A stretch of 64,000 nucleotides of DNA, taken from positions 806,001-870,000 of the forward strand of contig PEDN01001353.1 in the NCBI GenBank assembly GCA_003864495.1. The letters are read 5' to 3'. Positions 50,901 to 62,500 of this stretch are shown in pieces. The stretch comes from Nemopilema nomurai. Taxonomy: Eukaryota > Cnidaria > Scyphozoa > Rhizostomeae > Rhizostomatidae. The translations under genes were made by a program, and so were the position numbers. The notes beneath the pieces were generated by a model. The model saw only the letters and a program-made list of their open reading frames with translations, ran no database searches and was not told the DNA's origin. The first letter of the stretch is position 1, and every line of letters begins with the position of its first letter.

Positions 50901-53516
50901 GACAGTTGCAAAAAATAGCATTTGAGGATAGTTTTAAATCACATAAACACAGATTGATCAAATGGAAATCAACCAATCAAAGATGAAAAACTTTCTGGTA
51001 CAAACAGATAACTAAGTGATCAAATTTCACAAGATATTTGCATACAAAAACAACTCAAAGTTTTAATATGGTGGGCATAACAAATACATACCTTTGTGGT
51101 TGCAATGCTGTTAACAAAACTGGCCTGCTGAAACCCAGAGTCACTGACAGTGACACAGACTTCCCATCTAGGACTTATGATTTCATGCACAACTTTCAGA
51201 TCTTCGTTCTTCTTGGCACCTCTCAAGTAAAGGTCGATATATTCTTTGAAGCCCCTCACCTGCAAATAAATAAATCACTTCCTATAAATTTAAAGCCCAG
51301 ATAAAATGAAAGATTTTAATGCATTTAAGAGCAGAATTTGTCACTCAGAGAAAAAACCTGTTTAGAGTAGTAGGGATACATGTATAAATTGATATGTGAT
51401 ACAATAACATCAAGACAAGTACATTTCTACAATACCTTGAGCTTTTCTCCATTAAGAAGGACAGTGACACCTCTTGATGATCCAGCTACATCATATGCCC
51501 TTCTCTTCAGCAAGGCAACCATGTCATCTGACAGTTTTTCCATGTGGAATCTGGCTAGATCTGGTTGAAAAGTGACACAAGTAAAATCTGTTCCTCTAAA
51601 GTCATTGATGGTTGCATCCCCTGCCTTTGTCATGTTATCCTTCCAAACCTATCAGTTAAAAAAAGGAATATTTGAACAAGTGCTTGGCAGTAGAAGACTT
51701 CACAAAAGCTTGAAATAGCAGAACCAGTTTTTGCATACTTAAAGCATATATAAATGTTTAATTTTTCGTCTGACACTCGTCATAGTATGGAATTGTCAGA
51801 AAATAACCAAAAGCTGACACAATAAATAGCCAGATGTGTATCTAAAACACTAGATGACATCAACATGGTATATAATGTTTCTTAAAAATTTGAAAACCAA
51901 ATAAAGGAAGCCAAGAATTTCTGCTATTCAGCGATGAATCCTAATCCACAATGCTAAAACCATGCTTATGATAACAAGGTAACTAAATTTATCAATGATC
52001 TGCGGCATCATAGAAAGAAAATAAAATCTGCAACTTCAAGACACATATTTCCTTATTATAATCAATTAAGCCAAACATGATCAGATTGGTTGCTTACTCG
52101 AAAAAGTAAAAAAAATGACATAAAAAATCTTGGAAAGGCAAACACCTGCTTGAACTTCTTTCCAGATTCTGAACATGCAGTTTCCACAACAAATTTCTTG
52201 CTGAAAATGTTACAAAGTTTTGCTCCAAAGCCATTGCGACCTCCTGTTACTTTCTTTTGAGTATCATCATAGTTTGAGGATGTCAAAAGTTGTCCAAAAA
52301 TCAATGTTGGCACATAAACATTCTGTTCCTTGTGAATTTGAATGGGTATGCCCTTTCCGTTGTTCCAAATACTGATTAAGTTCTTCTCACTAACAGTAAA
52401 CAATTAAAATATTATATTATTATATATGTATATATTTACAACTTTATCAAAAACTGACCAGGAAATTAGAAATTCATTATTTTGGAAATCTTCTGTGTAG
52501 TATTCAAAAAATATCTAAATTCTGAAAGTTTTAGAAAGAGAGACTGTAAAGATACATTAGAGCACACCATGTAGTAGAGCTAACAAAAAAATCACATTCC
52601 TTCCACAAAAATTACCTTGCTGAAAGACAAACATCTTTTGAGGTTTACTACAATTGTTATGAGTGACAGAGAATAATATACCCCAGTTACTTGTTAATCT
52701 GTATAAAATGTGCTAATGTATAAAAAGGCCTGTTGCTGTTGTAGTTATGCCAACCACTTATTGCTTTGATAACACAGAGTGTAAGTAGATGAAAACACTT
52801 GAAACTCACACATCAATGGAAATCTTAATCGTGTTCATGGAGGAGTCTCTTTGCTTGTTATCTGCAGCATTCACTGTAAAAAAAGAAAATAGACTTTAAC
52901 AACTTCAAAAACAATGTAAGTAAACTTCAATAAATTCCAATTTTAATAATTTAGTAGTAGAAAAGGATTGTTACAAATCAGAGATGTACAAAGCACTTTA
53001 GGATAGAATATTAAAAGAACATGGTTGCTCTGCTCCAATGGTCTGTTTGGCTTTAATTCTCAAAGAACAACACAAAAACTACATGCTTCAAGTCATGAAA
53101 TTTGAAAAACTAAACAGCCAGCTTCCCATAAATCACTTTGTCAAAAGGCTTAACAAATTTGCATAACATAAACTGGATGGCAGCTAGAATCAATTATGGT
53201 ATAAGTGACATAAATTGTGATGTTTAATTCAACAGCTGCAAGTCTCCAGTAAGGGTATCAAAGATAGAAAATAACACTTACCTAGTACTTCATCAAAAAT
53301 CTTGTAAAGACCAGGACTGTATGTAATATCCTTCATGACAATTGATCTTGTGTCTTCATTCCATATCCACATGCTCTTGCTAGCAGACTCAGTCGACCCA
53401 ATATATGAGTCAGGACGCAGAAGTATATGTTCTCTTTGGGTCTTCTTCTGGTATATTCTCTCGACAGATAACCTTTTGCCTTTCTTCGACTTGTTTGGGG
53501 AGCCGCTGACGGGCAT
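43152..53516 (-). CDS. TOP2: DNA topoisomerase II (type IIA, ATP-hydrolysing)
   Basis: Nuclear homodimer that passes one DNA duplex through a transient double-strand break in another, needed for replication and chromosome segregation. Exons, high to low: 53282-53516, 52810-52873, 52146-52389, 51436-51648, 51092-51259, 50460-50699, 49208-49741, 48796-49011, 48333-48540, 48007-48128, 47475-47855, 46943-47142, 46438-46573, 45991-46186, 45563-45798, 45171-45254, 44665-44998, 44402-44472, 43593-44147, 43152-43445. They sum to 4,731 nt in one frame, about 1,576 aa (human TOP2A 1,531, TOP2B about 1,620). Start ATG at 53516 has an in-frame stop just upstream and is followed by a short basic stretch, then KTQREHILLRPDSYIGS. 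All catalytic motifs are present. It ends in an acidic SDEDDEEEDDF, like the vertebrate proteins. One gene covers what vertebrates split into TOP2A and TOP2B. Confidence 0.95.
44726..44767. repeat. Coding 12-bp tandem repeat in topoisomerase II
   Basis: The plus strand repeats CTATCCTTTTCG about three and a half times. On the coding strand each unit reads E-K-D-S, giving SEKDSEKDSEKDSE. The unit is a multiple of three, so copy changes keep the frame. Confidence 0.9.
46681..46884. repeat. 28-bp minisatellite, seven copies
   Basis: The core GGGACATTTGGAAATGGGGC recurs at 46689, 46717, 46745, 46773, 46801, 46829 and 46857, exactly 28 bp apart each time, with few substitutions. The left copies read GGAAATGGGGC and the right ones GGAAGTGGCGC, a clear left-to-right variant gradient. 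It lies in the topoisomerase II intron between exons 46438-46573 and 46943-47142. Long open frames across it on both strands come from the stop-free repeat, not from a gene. Confidence 0.95.
47475..48540 (-). other. Winged-helix cleavage core of topoisomerase II
   Basis: Exons 48333-48540, 48007-48128 and 47475-47855 encode NKELILFSNADNERSIPSLV, then KPGQRKVLFTCMKRNDKREV, then SAYHHGE, QPIGQFGTRINGGKDSASPR and YIFT. The nucleophilic tyrosine of SPRY-IFT is coded at 47724-47726, at about residue 792 (Tyr805 in human TOP2A), with its partner Arg immediately before. EPEWYCPILPMVLVNGADGI follows. The catalytic set is complete. Confidence 0.93.
49208..49741 (-). other. TOPRIM domain exon of topoisomerase II
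   Basis: A single 534-nt exon carries the metal-binding TOPRIM domain: LTEGDSAK (acidic Glu at about residue 448), PLRGKLLNVREA, and MTDQDQDGSHIKGLLINF (the DxDxD cluster at about residues 528-534). These acidic residues bind the Mg ions used for DNA cleavage. All are intact. Confidence 0.93.
50460..53516 (-). other. GHKL ATPase and transducer exons of topoisomerase II
   Basis: Six exons encode residues of about 1-388. Visible motifs: DEVLVNAADNKQRD (Mg-binding Glu/Asn of motif I), ISIWNNGKGIPI (motif II), TGGRNGFGAKLCNIFS (nucleotide-binding loop), RRAYDVAGSSRGVTV, then QTKENMTLNQKSFGS, where the transducer Lys contacts the ATP gamma-phosphate. The small 64-nt exon 52810-52873 carries the DNKQRD loop and joins its neighbours in frame (phase 2 at both ends). 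Confidence 0.92.
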
Positions 53517-54029
53517 TTTGTTTGGGTCATGGGCCTTTGGTGGATAAATACATTTCTGAGTTCATACATATATTCTTATTTAAAACTAACCAAGAAGACT
53601 TCCTGCAGCATATTGAATGCGAAGGGGTAGTGGACTTACCCTGCAAAATTTACCACCTCTCGACACTGCCCTGGTATAAGCACAAGTCCATGTTTCATTG
53701 GTAGTGGCAGGTTTACATTACCTCTGAGGCGAAATGTTTCACTGATTTACTCTGAGCATTTTCGTGCTGACCAGAAAATGCCAATTTCAGCTAGGGAGAA
53801 CGTTGCGTAGAACTTTCTGCAGCGACTTTTGGACACGGTTTCAACAGCCCAAAAAACATTCAATTCTTCATCACTTCAAAAATCTTTACTACACTAAAGA
53901 AATCAAGAAACACCAACAGCTAATGGCAGAATGACGGATCCTGTTTGCATTTTCCCTAGACTTGTATAGGTAACAAATATTTTTGCTTTATCTTATGCAG
54001 CAAAGAAAAATAAAATGCATGCTTGTGAA

Positions 54030-54311
54030 TTTGGCGCCATTGGGTAGGCCATCAGTGAACGGAGTTGTCAGACCTTCAAGGAAAAAATCTAACGACAGAT
54101 TACCTTGAGGACTTCAGCCATGCCAGTTGAATTGAGCTGCTGTGCCAAATAATTGACCGAAACTATCCTAGTTATGTTTTTTCCAGGAGCCTATAAATTG
54201 TGATCCACCAAAAAAGCTTATCAAAATGACGAAAGTGCATGCAGTTAGAATTCAACCGCCAAAATGGTCGGCCGTAGCCAATCACATGCCACATGACAAA
54301 ATTTGACCAAT
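54030..54311 (-). promoter_or_regulatory. Candidate cell-cycle promoter elements of topoisomerase II
   Basis: TTTGGCGCC (54030-54038) is a good E2F-type site. It is followed at once by ATTGG (CCAAT in the gene's direction, 54039-54043). CCGCCAAAA at 54256-54264 is a second E2F-like site in the other orientation, and CCAAT occurs at 54278-54282 and 54307-54311 (inverted CCAAT relative to the gene). Vertebrate TOP2A promoters rely on inverted CCAAT boxes bound by NF-Y. The sites lie 515-795 bp above the ATG, so they make sense as a promoter only if there is a long or spliced 5' UTR. Confidence 0.4.
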
Positions 54312-54692
54312 AGCAGCGCAGATATTCGACCAAAGCTGAAAATGGAGGGAATTCAGAACGTAGGGAAACAAAATAGACGATTTATCAAAAACGGAGCTTT
54401 GGATTTGGGGACACTGCTGCCTTTTGTTTTGAAGTTCGGTTTTACACAAAAGCGCGAGAAGCCGATATTAATTATGTGAAATCTGTATGTGATTTTGTGA
54501 CTGCTCCCTTTCTATATTCTGTAAATTTGTTCTTCTCCATAATTAATGAATTCTATTTTCCCAATCTAAATTCTCAAACTTTCAGAAAGATTTAAATTGA
54601 TTCAAAAGTATCAAAGTCCAGGCTTCCTGATACCTGAAAATGCTGCACAGTGTTGCATAATACACCATGAAGGTGCCACTCAAACGCTTATC

Positions 54693-54850
54693 CAGGCACC
54701 GCGTTAGAGAAAAGTGCGGGGTCTTAAAAAAGTGGGGGGGGGGGCTAAAACCATTATAAAAGAGGCTATTGGTAGTTTATTATTTAATATTCCGCATTTT
54801 TGCAAAAAACGCTCCCTTAGCCCCCCCCCCCCCCTGCTCCGCTGTGCCTG
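54693..54850. mobile_element. 158-bp foldback element with G/C homopolymer arms
   Basis: Imperfect terminal inverted repeats CAGGCACCGCG and CGCTGTGCCTG are flanked on both sides by TTATC (54688-54692 and 54851-54855), a probable 5-bp target-site duplication. Inside, an 11-G run followed by CTAA (54734-54748) faces TTAG followed by a 14-C run (54817-54834), so a strong hairpin can form. It has no coding capacity and is most likely a very short non-autonomous DNA transposon. Confidence 0.7.
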
Positions 54851-55945
54851 TTATCCAACACCAAATCAGAAATCTGTTTGGACTGGGAATTGAAATGATT
54901 TGGCAGGTAACAAAGGATGCATAAATCTAAATTAAACTGTTGCAAACGACAGTATAATTCTTGAAATCCAAAAACAAACGACGGGGTGATCCATCATGGC
55001 CATAGGTTCTCAAAGGGGACGTACCTACCCCCGCACCCTGCCCCCTCTCTTGCAAAGGAACGGCACCATATCACGCTCTTGCTTAAATCTGACAGCACCA
55101 ACAACAACAACAATAGCCGAATTGAAAGCATTTTAATTACCGCGACTTGAAAGAGTTTCGAATTTATCTACTTTTTCATGTTTTATAAATGGACTTAAAT
55201 TATTGCTAGCAACTTAAATTCTCCATTTCATTACCTTTTCAGAAACCTTATTACCAGTTTGTAGATTTTGTAATTTAGCAATTTGCAATGTCGCTGCCTT
55301 TAGACGGAAACATCGTTCGCTATACAGCTGCGGTCTATGCTGTAAGATCTTGCCATCTCAGCTCTGCCTGTCTCCAAACGGAATTCATAGTCATTGGTTT
55401 TCTCATACAGCTTCCACGGGCCTAGAACGCATCACTGAGAAACAATGCTCCTCCGCAGTCAGACTCCTTCGCGTAGTCCCGGTATGGCGCTGCGCTTGCA
55501 GTTCTCACAGCATAAACAATACAGGCCAGTTGGTTATTTTATTTGAAGTTTAGTCGAATATCCAGTGAAACCATTCTCACTATGGTTGTGTCACTTCCAA
55601 GCCCAAAAGTGAAATATATGTGTTCAAAGGAAGGGAGCTGTTCAAAACAGCATAATGTTGAATTCAACAAATTCGAAATTTGTTGTATTGCTGGTTATTG
55701 ACTGAAGAACTCTGTGGCTATTTCCTTTGGAGAAAACCGTGTCATTTGAAAAAAGCATGCTACTTCAAGATTTCTTTGTTAGTACGGAAAGGAAAACATG
55801 GAAGTGCGACATAGCCAAATGTGAATAATTTGACCACCTTCCTTTGAGCTATCGTCCATTCCTTCAGGCGTTATGAGACACTCTGGTCAAACAAAATGCT
55901 CACAATGCGACTAGCCTAAAGAGCTATTTGTTGTAAAAAAAATAT

Positions 55946-55951
55946 TTTATT
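55946..55951 (-). promoter_or_regulatory. Candidate polyadenylation signal of the synthetase gene
   Basis: TTTATT on the plus strand gives AATAAA on the minus strand about 585 bp past the synthetase stop. Another copy lies at about 55538. Either could serve, and neither is supported beyond the hexamer. Confidence 0.2.
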
Positions 55952-56535
55952 GTAAAAAATGTTTCTGCAATTTGCAAGTAAGCATTCAATTCAAAATTGT
56001 AATGGATCCAATAATGAAACAATTCCAAGGAAGGCTGTTCTTCAATTCGTCAGAAATTCAACTTTTAGGATAAGAGGCAGCACAAAACCTAATGCTACAG
56101 TTTAAAAAACATTTAACAATCCCTCTTTAACTACCGTCATTTCCCATACCCCAAGTAACTACGTAAATGAGGAAAAACACAACGAGTAGATTAAACATAT
56201 AAAAAACTCGAGCATATACTCAATTAACTTCGCAAGACATCGGTATCTGATTAATCAGGACCATTGCATTGCAATTTATGGAGATGAACTAGACGTGCTC
56301 AAAATAAAACACCCCAAAATAAACTCCGCTTACATAATTGAAGGTTTATGTATTCATAATGCTATCTTTATCCAATTCATATCAATTACAAATCATTTAC
56401 ATAATCACTGAAATTGTATAAATTTGCTCCTTTCCATGAAAACTGGTGCAAATTATTTTCTCAGTCATATTTCAAATCATTCAGAAAACAAAATCAGTGT
56501 TATTCGGTCAAAACAAGTCTGATCAGATGACGTCA

Positions 56536-59500
56536 TCACATGAGTCCGAAAATCTCTTCCGTCTCCGGATCAATGTCTATGTCGAAGAAACAGGGCCGTG
56601 TTGGCAGGCCTGGCATGGTACTCATCTGGAAGAAACATATTCGACGTCACTAAAAGGCATCATACACGGAGAAATTGAGCTAATTTCTCTAAATGTCTTA
56701 AATTCAATGCAGCAAATCAAATAAAAATGAATGTAAGCGAAGTATGATGGGGAAAAAACGGAACGAAGTTAAAGTAAAAATGGGAGAAAGTTTTTAGATC
56801 AAACATAATGTTAAGCAAACAATGGGTAACTTCGTGCACTGCAATTTGAGAACTTTTAAAACTGATCGTGCACAAACGTTACAATTAATCGAATTCCAGA
56901 GTGGAAATGGGGTCGTCAAAAATATCGTAAATCGATACTTGAAACATTGCAGTGACAAGGGAACTACTAACTCTTAAGTGAAAAACCTTTACTAACTGGT
57001 ACTTTAAAAGGCCTGTGCAAACTTTGGCTTAGGTTAAAACAATATTAAGCTATACGGAGTACTGAAACTCACCGTTCCAACCAGGGGGTAGAGGAACCCA
57101 GCACCTACGCTGGCCCGAACATCTCTTATCGGCAACACAAAACCTAACACGTAGAAAACAAATCAAATAACCAACCAGTGTAACAGACAAGTTTTCTGCT
57201 ACAGTTATCTAAATAAGATATTGCATATCAACCCTTGAAAAAACGACTTGAAAAAATGACACACATATAGCCCCCTCTGGGGGGGTGAATCTGGGAAGGG
57301 ATGGATGGTGTAATCCCCCCACACAATGCAACGCCATGACGCTATCAGTGAACACGGACTACCAGTGACTAATACGCCTGAACACGACCGAGCAACAAAT
57401 GATGCCCACATTAACATACAATATACCATGTACAAGATATAAACATACCAACATCACAAACTGAAACAATACTCATATTGATATTATCATCAAAGTTGGT
57501 CTACCTGTAGGGACGCCCTTTAATTCAGGATTGTGTGATAATGAAAGATGTGTTTTAGCCATGCAGATTGGTAAATCATTAAATCCCTACAAAAAAGGCC
57601 AACATATTAAATCTCTCTGTATAAAAATATCTAAAGTAAATTCACCTGCAATAAATATTTAAGTAAACGCAGTCAGACAAAACTAATGACTAAATTGAAA
57701 AAAGTTTTGAAACGTAATAAGCTCTCCTTTGAGTGTACAAGAATGTCATAGTACAAGCCTCTTCGTTTAGCAGCATAAAAATGACACGGTAAGCTAGGTT
57801 CAGATACCTGAGTTTTGTATCTTTCAATGCACTGCTTTGCTTCATCCTCGAGCTTTATTCCATCTGCACCGTAAATCTTCTTTGCTATGATTTCAATTTT
57901 TTCCTCGATGGGAAGCTACAACATCAATGGTTATAGAGCAAAATGCAAAGCTCATGCACGCAAATAAAAAGAAGTTTAATAAAAAATTTGCATCAAAAGT
58001 TGAGACGAAAGTAGATAGAAGAGAACCATCTGTTCCAAGCCACATGCTAACTCAGATTACTAGGACAATTCTTAGACACTTGAATCTTTTTGACGGTTGA
58101 AAGACATGGAAAGCTGATAAGTGTTGAATATCGTGTTTAAATCACGAACCTTGACATCGTAAAGAAAAGAGAAATTACTCTTCTCCTTGGAGGCAGCTTC
58201 GACGGCCTTTGCCAGATTCACGGCACCAGCACCTACGAAGGAGCCCGTTACGAAGTTCAGCAACACTCTAGACTCAGTCAGAACAGACACTCCTTTGCAC
58301 CAGATAGATTTCATTTGACACAATTGTTCGAAAAAATTCTTAAGCAGTTGGCATACATTCACCATATATCACATCACATGTGCAGTTACATGCTATAGAA
58401 ACCAACTTTAGATACCACGAACTGTAATCAAAATAATCATAAATGTTGCTATAATAGACTGAGGTAAAAGCCAAATCGCTTATGATTATAAATGATTACT
58501 GATAATGATTTCCATCCATAGGCGCCGACTACGTGGGGGCTTGGGAATTGCTATGGGGGGCTCAGCCCCCCCCCCCCCCCTGGGAATTTCGTTTGAAATC
58601 AATCAAAGAATTGAACTGATGATACTGAAGACCATGATGTTATATCTGCTTTATTAAAATGTTTTGTTTTGTTATTATACATACTACATATGTTGTATTA
58701 CGTTATTAAAGCGACAGGTAATTTCTCTACCTTTCAACTTTTTTTAATTTTTTTTAAATTTAAATTTTGAGCCGATTACTATTGATAATGATTAGGATTA
58801 CGATACCTCCATCTGCAAAGTGACTGCAGGACACGGCGTCAGAGGCCCCGGATTCTTTGCTCAGCTTCTGAATAAGCTCGATCTCAGCGTCTGTGTCTGT
58901 CCTTTAAAGAACAAAACAAAAAGATCTCAAAATAAATGTGATATCTACAAATTTATCAGTATCTACATATGAATTAACAATCAGCAAAGTTCTTGCTAGG
59001 CTCACTGAAACACGCCTGCTTCATAATAATAATAACATATACATAAAAGAGCTGGATAGTCATTGAGTCAATTATTGGCATCTGAAATAAGAACTATCTT
59101 TTGATTCAGGTGAATGAGAGTGCCTGATAGAACTGGGATAGAGTATACAAATAAATATATAAAATGTATAAAAATAATTTGCAAACTAATGTGAATAAAC
59201 AAAGGCTAACAGGTACGAAATGGACTTTCATACTCAAATCTGTTCACGGCTACGACAACGGGAACTCCAAACAGATTTGCATTCTCGATTTGTTTTTTAA
59301 GATTGCAGAATCCCGCATGGACCAATTCAATATCCTGAAACGGAATGAAAATCAACTTCTTAAATCACTAACTTCAAATAAAGCCATATTGAATGTCTGG
59401 AAACACTTGTAAAAAAAGATTCCAAAGTTCAAAACGCCTTAATTTCTGCTAATAATTTTAACATATCAAACTGTCCACGAAATCAATAAGTGGGCCACTG

Positions 59501-62500
59501 TAAATTCCACGGCAAATCAGTTCTTGACCCAACACAAGTGAGCTTTTAATGGGGCAAGACCCGTTTTAAGTCACACTTAAAGTACCATGTTAGTGTTGGA
59601 CTCGAATATTTGTGAAGTTATTTACCCTTTAAACTTCAGCCAAAGCTACAATATGCACATTCTATTGCATGTCAAATTCATTGGGACATGCCGATGCAAA
59701 TCTGCATTCTTAATGTCTAAAAATTATTATTAGTGGATCTGTGGTTCGGATCATGAAAAAGCAGTTAACATCAAGATACTATGACGTCATAAAATCTGAC
59801 CTCGCTGGTGTAAGCTGATGCCAACGGTTGACCAGCAACGACCTGGAAAACAAACATCGAAATTCATATTAAGGAGTTGTCGTATCACCGCCATTCCATC
59901 ATACATAGAGGCAAAGTGTTTTAACATAGGGTCAAGCAAGGATGGGGTGGATGAATATTGGTGACGTCATCGAGAGAAGATCGGAGAAAAGTGCGAATCC
60001 TGTTGAGCTGGTGATAATAAAAAAGTCAGGCCACAACCAAGTTTGCAGTTGACAAAAACATGAAGTGCTGAACTCCATTTCCTTCGCTATTCCATGACAT
60101 CCATTGCTAAATGCTTTCTCCTCACTTAATTAGTCTTGAAAAGCTAGGACTTCTTGTACTCGAAGAGTCGGGTGGTTTTGTGTTACACCATAACAAGAAA
60201 AAACGGTGCGTACAAATTAGGGGTGACACCATTAACAGCCCTTGAGGCTCCTCCTAACGATTTCTTTTCATGACAGATTGATTAACAGAGAGGTACAACA
60301 TCAGCTACCTTTGGGCCTCCTCCGTGCATCTTCAAGGCTCTGACGGTAGCCACAATGACTGCACAGTTTGGCAGAAGTCCTTAAAAAAGAATCGAAGCTT
60401 AATGAGAAAACTAAACAACTAAAACATAATATTCAAAACGCGCTGCCATTTCGTGATTGCATCATTGCAGCAAAAGAGAACAATCACTTCAAACACTGAT
60501 GTGTTGTTTAGGGAATGAGGCCCTATCCTCTTGCACTTTGACGAAGAAGAAGGCGTAATTGAGACAATTTTGGACTAGAAAATAAAAGTTGCATACCACT
60601 GTAACGACACTTTATGTTGAAAAACTTCTCCATTCCAATGTCTGCACCGAATCCACATTCAGTCACTGGAAAAAAATTGAATTGGATTCAAGAAGCCATA
60701 GAGTACAAGTAGTAAGCTATAAACAGTGTTAGCGAAAATGCATTGCGCATAAACCGGAGGCAACTCACCTACAAACCCATCAGCTCCTACCAGTTTGAGG
60801 GCTATTTTATCAGCAAGAATTGAAGAATTTCCGTGTGCAATATTGGCAAATGGTCCAGCGTGCACAAAAACTGGAGTACCCTGCAAAAGGAATCGAATTT
60901 AGTAAAAATTAGTAAAAAGGGTTGGGATTGCTTATCAATATTGACCAAATTTTGCAAACTACCTTTTCTAGTCTACCTTGCTTATTAAGTTGAATCCATT
61001 CGTTGTTATTGCTCTTCATTTTGAACTTTTACTATGCATTGCTTTCTTGGCATTGAAATGTTATCACATAGATAGGGAACCAAACGGAATACCCACCTCC
61101 AATGTTTGCATCAGATTTGGTCGAATGGCGTCCTTCATGAGAACAGTCAAGGCACCTCCAATTCCCTAGCGAAAAATCACAAATACCATCTTAATAAAGG
61201 ACACGTCATAAAGAGAATCACCCAGGCAATTTGAATCGGTTCCATTCTGTAACAACTAGGACAGGCTCATTCAGTTATGTACAAGCAAAAAAACTAACCC
61301 TGAAAAACTAAAGCAAAGAGGCTGGGAATCAGAAAGAGGCAACTGGAATCCAAAGCCTAGCAAGGCCCTAGAAAAATTTATGACTAAATTGCACTTTGTT
61401 TTGTTAAGAATGCCTCGGTAGCAACTCAAGAAGAAGGTATTACAAAATAAGCTAGTAAATACTTACAAGATCATCTGCTGTTATCGGTAAACCAGCCTTG
61501 CTACTTGCAACAACAATACGACCAAGCCTTCAAATGTCATATTCAAGAAGGCTTTCAGGGTATTGCTATAGTTATAACATTTATTATAGCCTTCTCTCGG
61601 AAAAAAGCCACCGAGAATCAAAGAAATAAGGATGAATTTGCAAATTCTTGAAGGAGTAATGCCAAGTCAAGAGCCACCTCTATTCGTTCTTTCTTAGTAA
61701 GCTAGCCACCTTATCCCAGAATATTAACTTAAAGGCTTGCAAACTTTAGAGCGCATTACTTGTCTTTGGTTCAATGATTGACAATTTCATCTTTCTCTTC
61801 TCTTAATACTTCCCCATATTTATAGTCAGACAACGGCAATAGGACTCATTTTCAATCACTTAACTGTTATGAGCAAAACAAGAAATAAGAGAAGTAGGGG
61901 TGTGAGAAACTTGCAGCATTTCATGAATAACGAACCAATCTGGGTTCAAACCTTAAGAATTTGCTATTTGTGTTTATTAAAGATTATTGTACCTTTGTCT
62001 CATATCTTTCAGATCGGTCGTCAGGGCAAGAACGGCCATTATTTCACTTGCGACTGTAATATCAAACTGGCACTAGCAAGGGAAAGGATGCTTATTTTAG
62101 GTTACCGGTAGAAAGTTTGAAAGCATTGTCAGCTTGCCCATAAAATCAATTTTTCTAGTTTCAACGCTGAATTCAATACCATAATAGAAAATAATCTATA
62201 ACAACCTCTCTGGTCTTTCCTTTTTCGGTTGGAGACTGCCCTATCGTAATCTTTCTGAGAAATCGATCATTGGTATCCATCACTAAAAGAGAATCAAGAA
62301 TAATCGCATAATGTTAATTCTATAAAGTAAATTCTATGTTTAAAAAAAATTTGAAGCTTGTTAGGAACGTTAGTAATACGTAAAATCCAGTAATGTATAT
62401 ATTCGCAACAATTCAATTTCGAAAAACAAAAACTTAACTTTGAATAAAAACTTAAAGTCAGCTATTTATTGAGCTGTAAAAGACACATAAGAACAGTATG

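Larger units (their letters stand above)
53517..56535. other. Topoisomerase II upstream region and synthetase 3' flank
   Basis: 3 kb between the topoisomerase II start codon and the formyl-THF synthetase stop codon; both genes are minus-strand. The left part should be the topoisomerase II 5' UTR and promoter (E2F- and CCAAT-like sites at 54030-54311), the right part the synthetase 3' UTR. A 158-bp foldback element lies between. I see no further gene. Confidence 0.55.
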
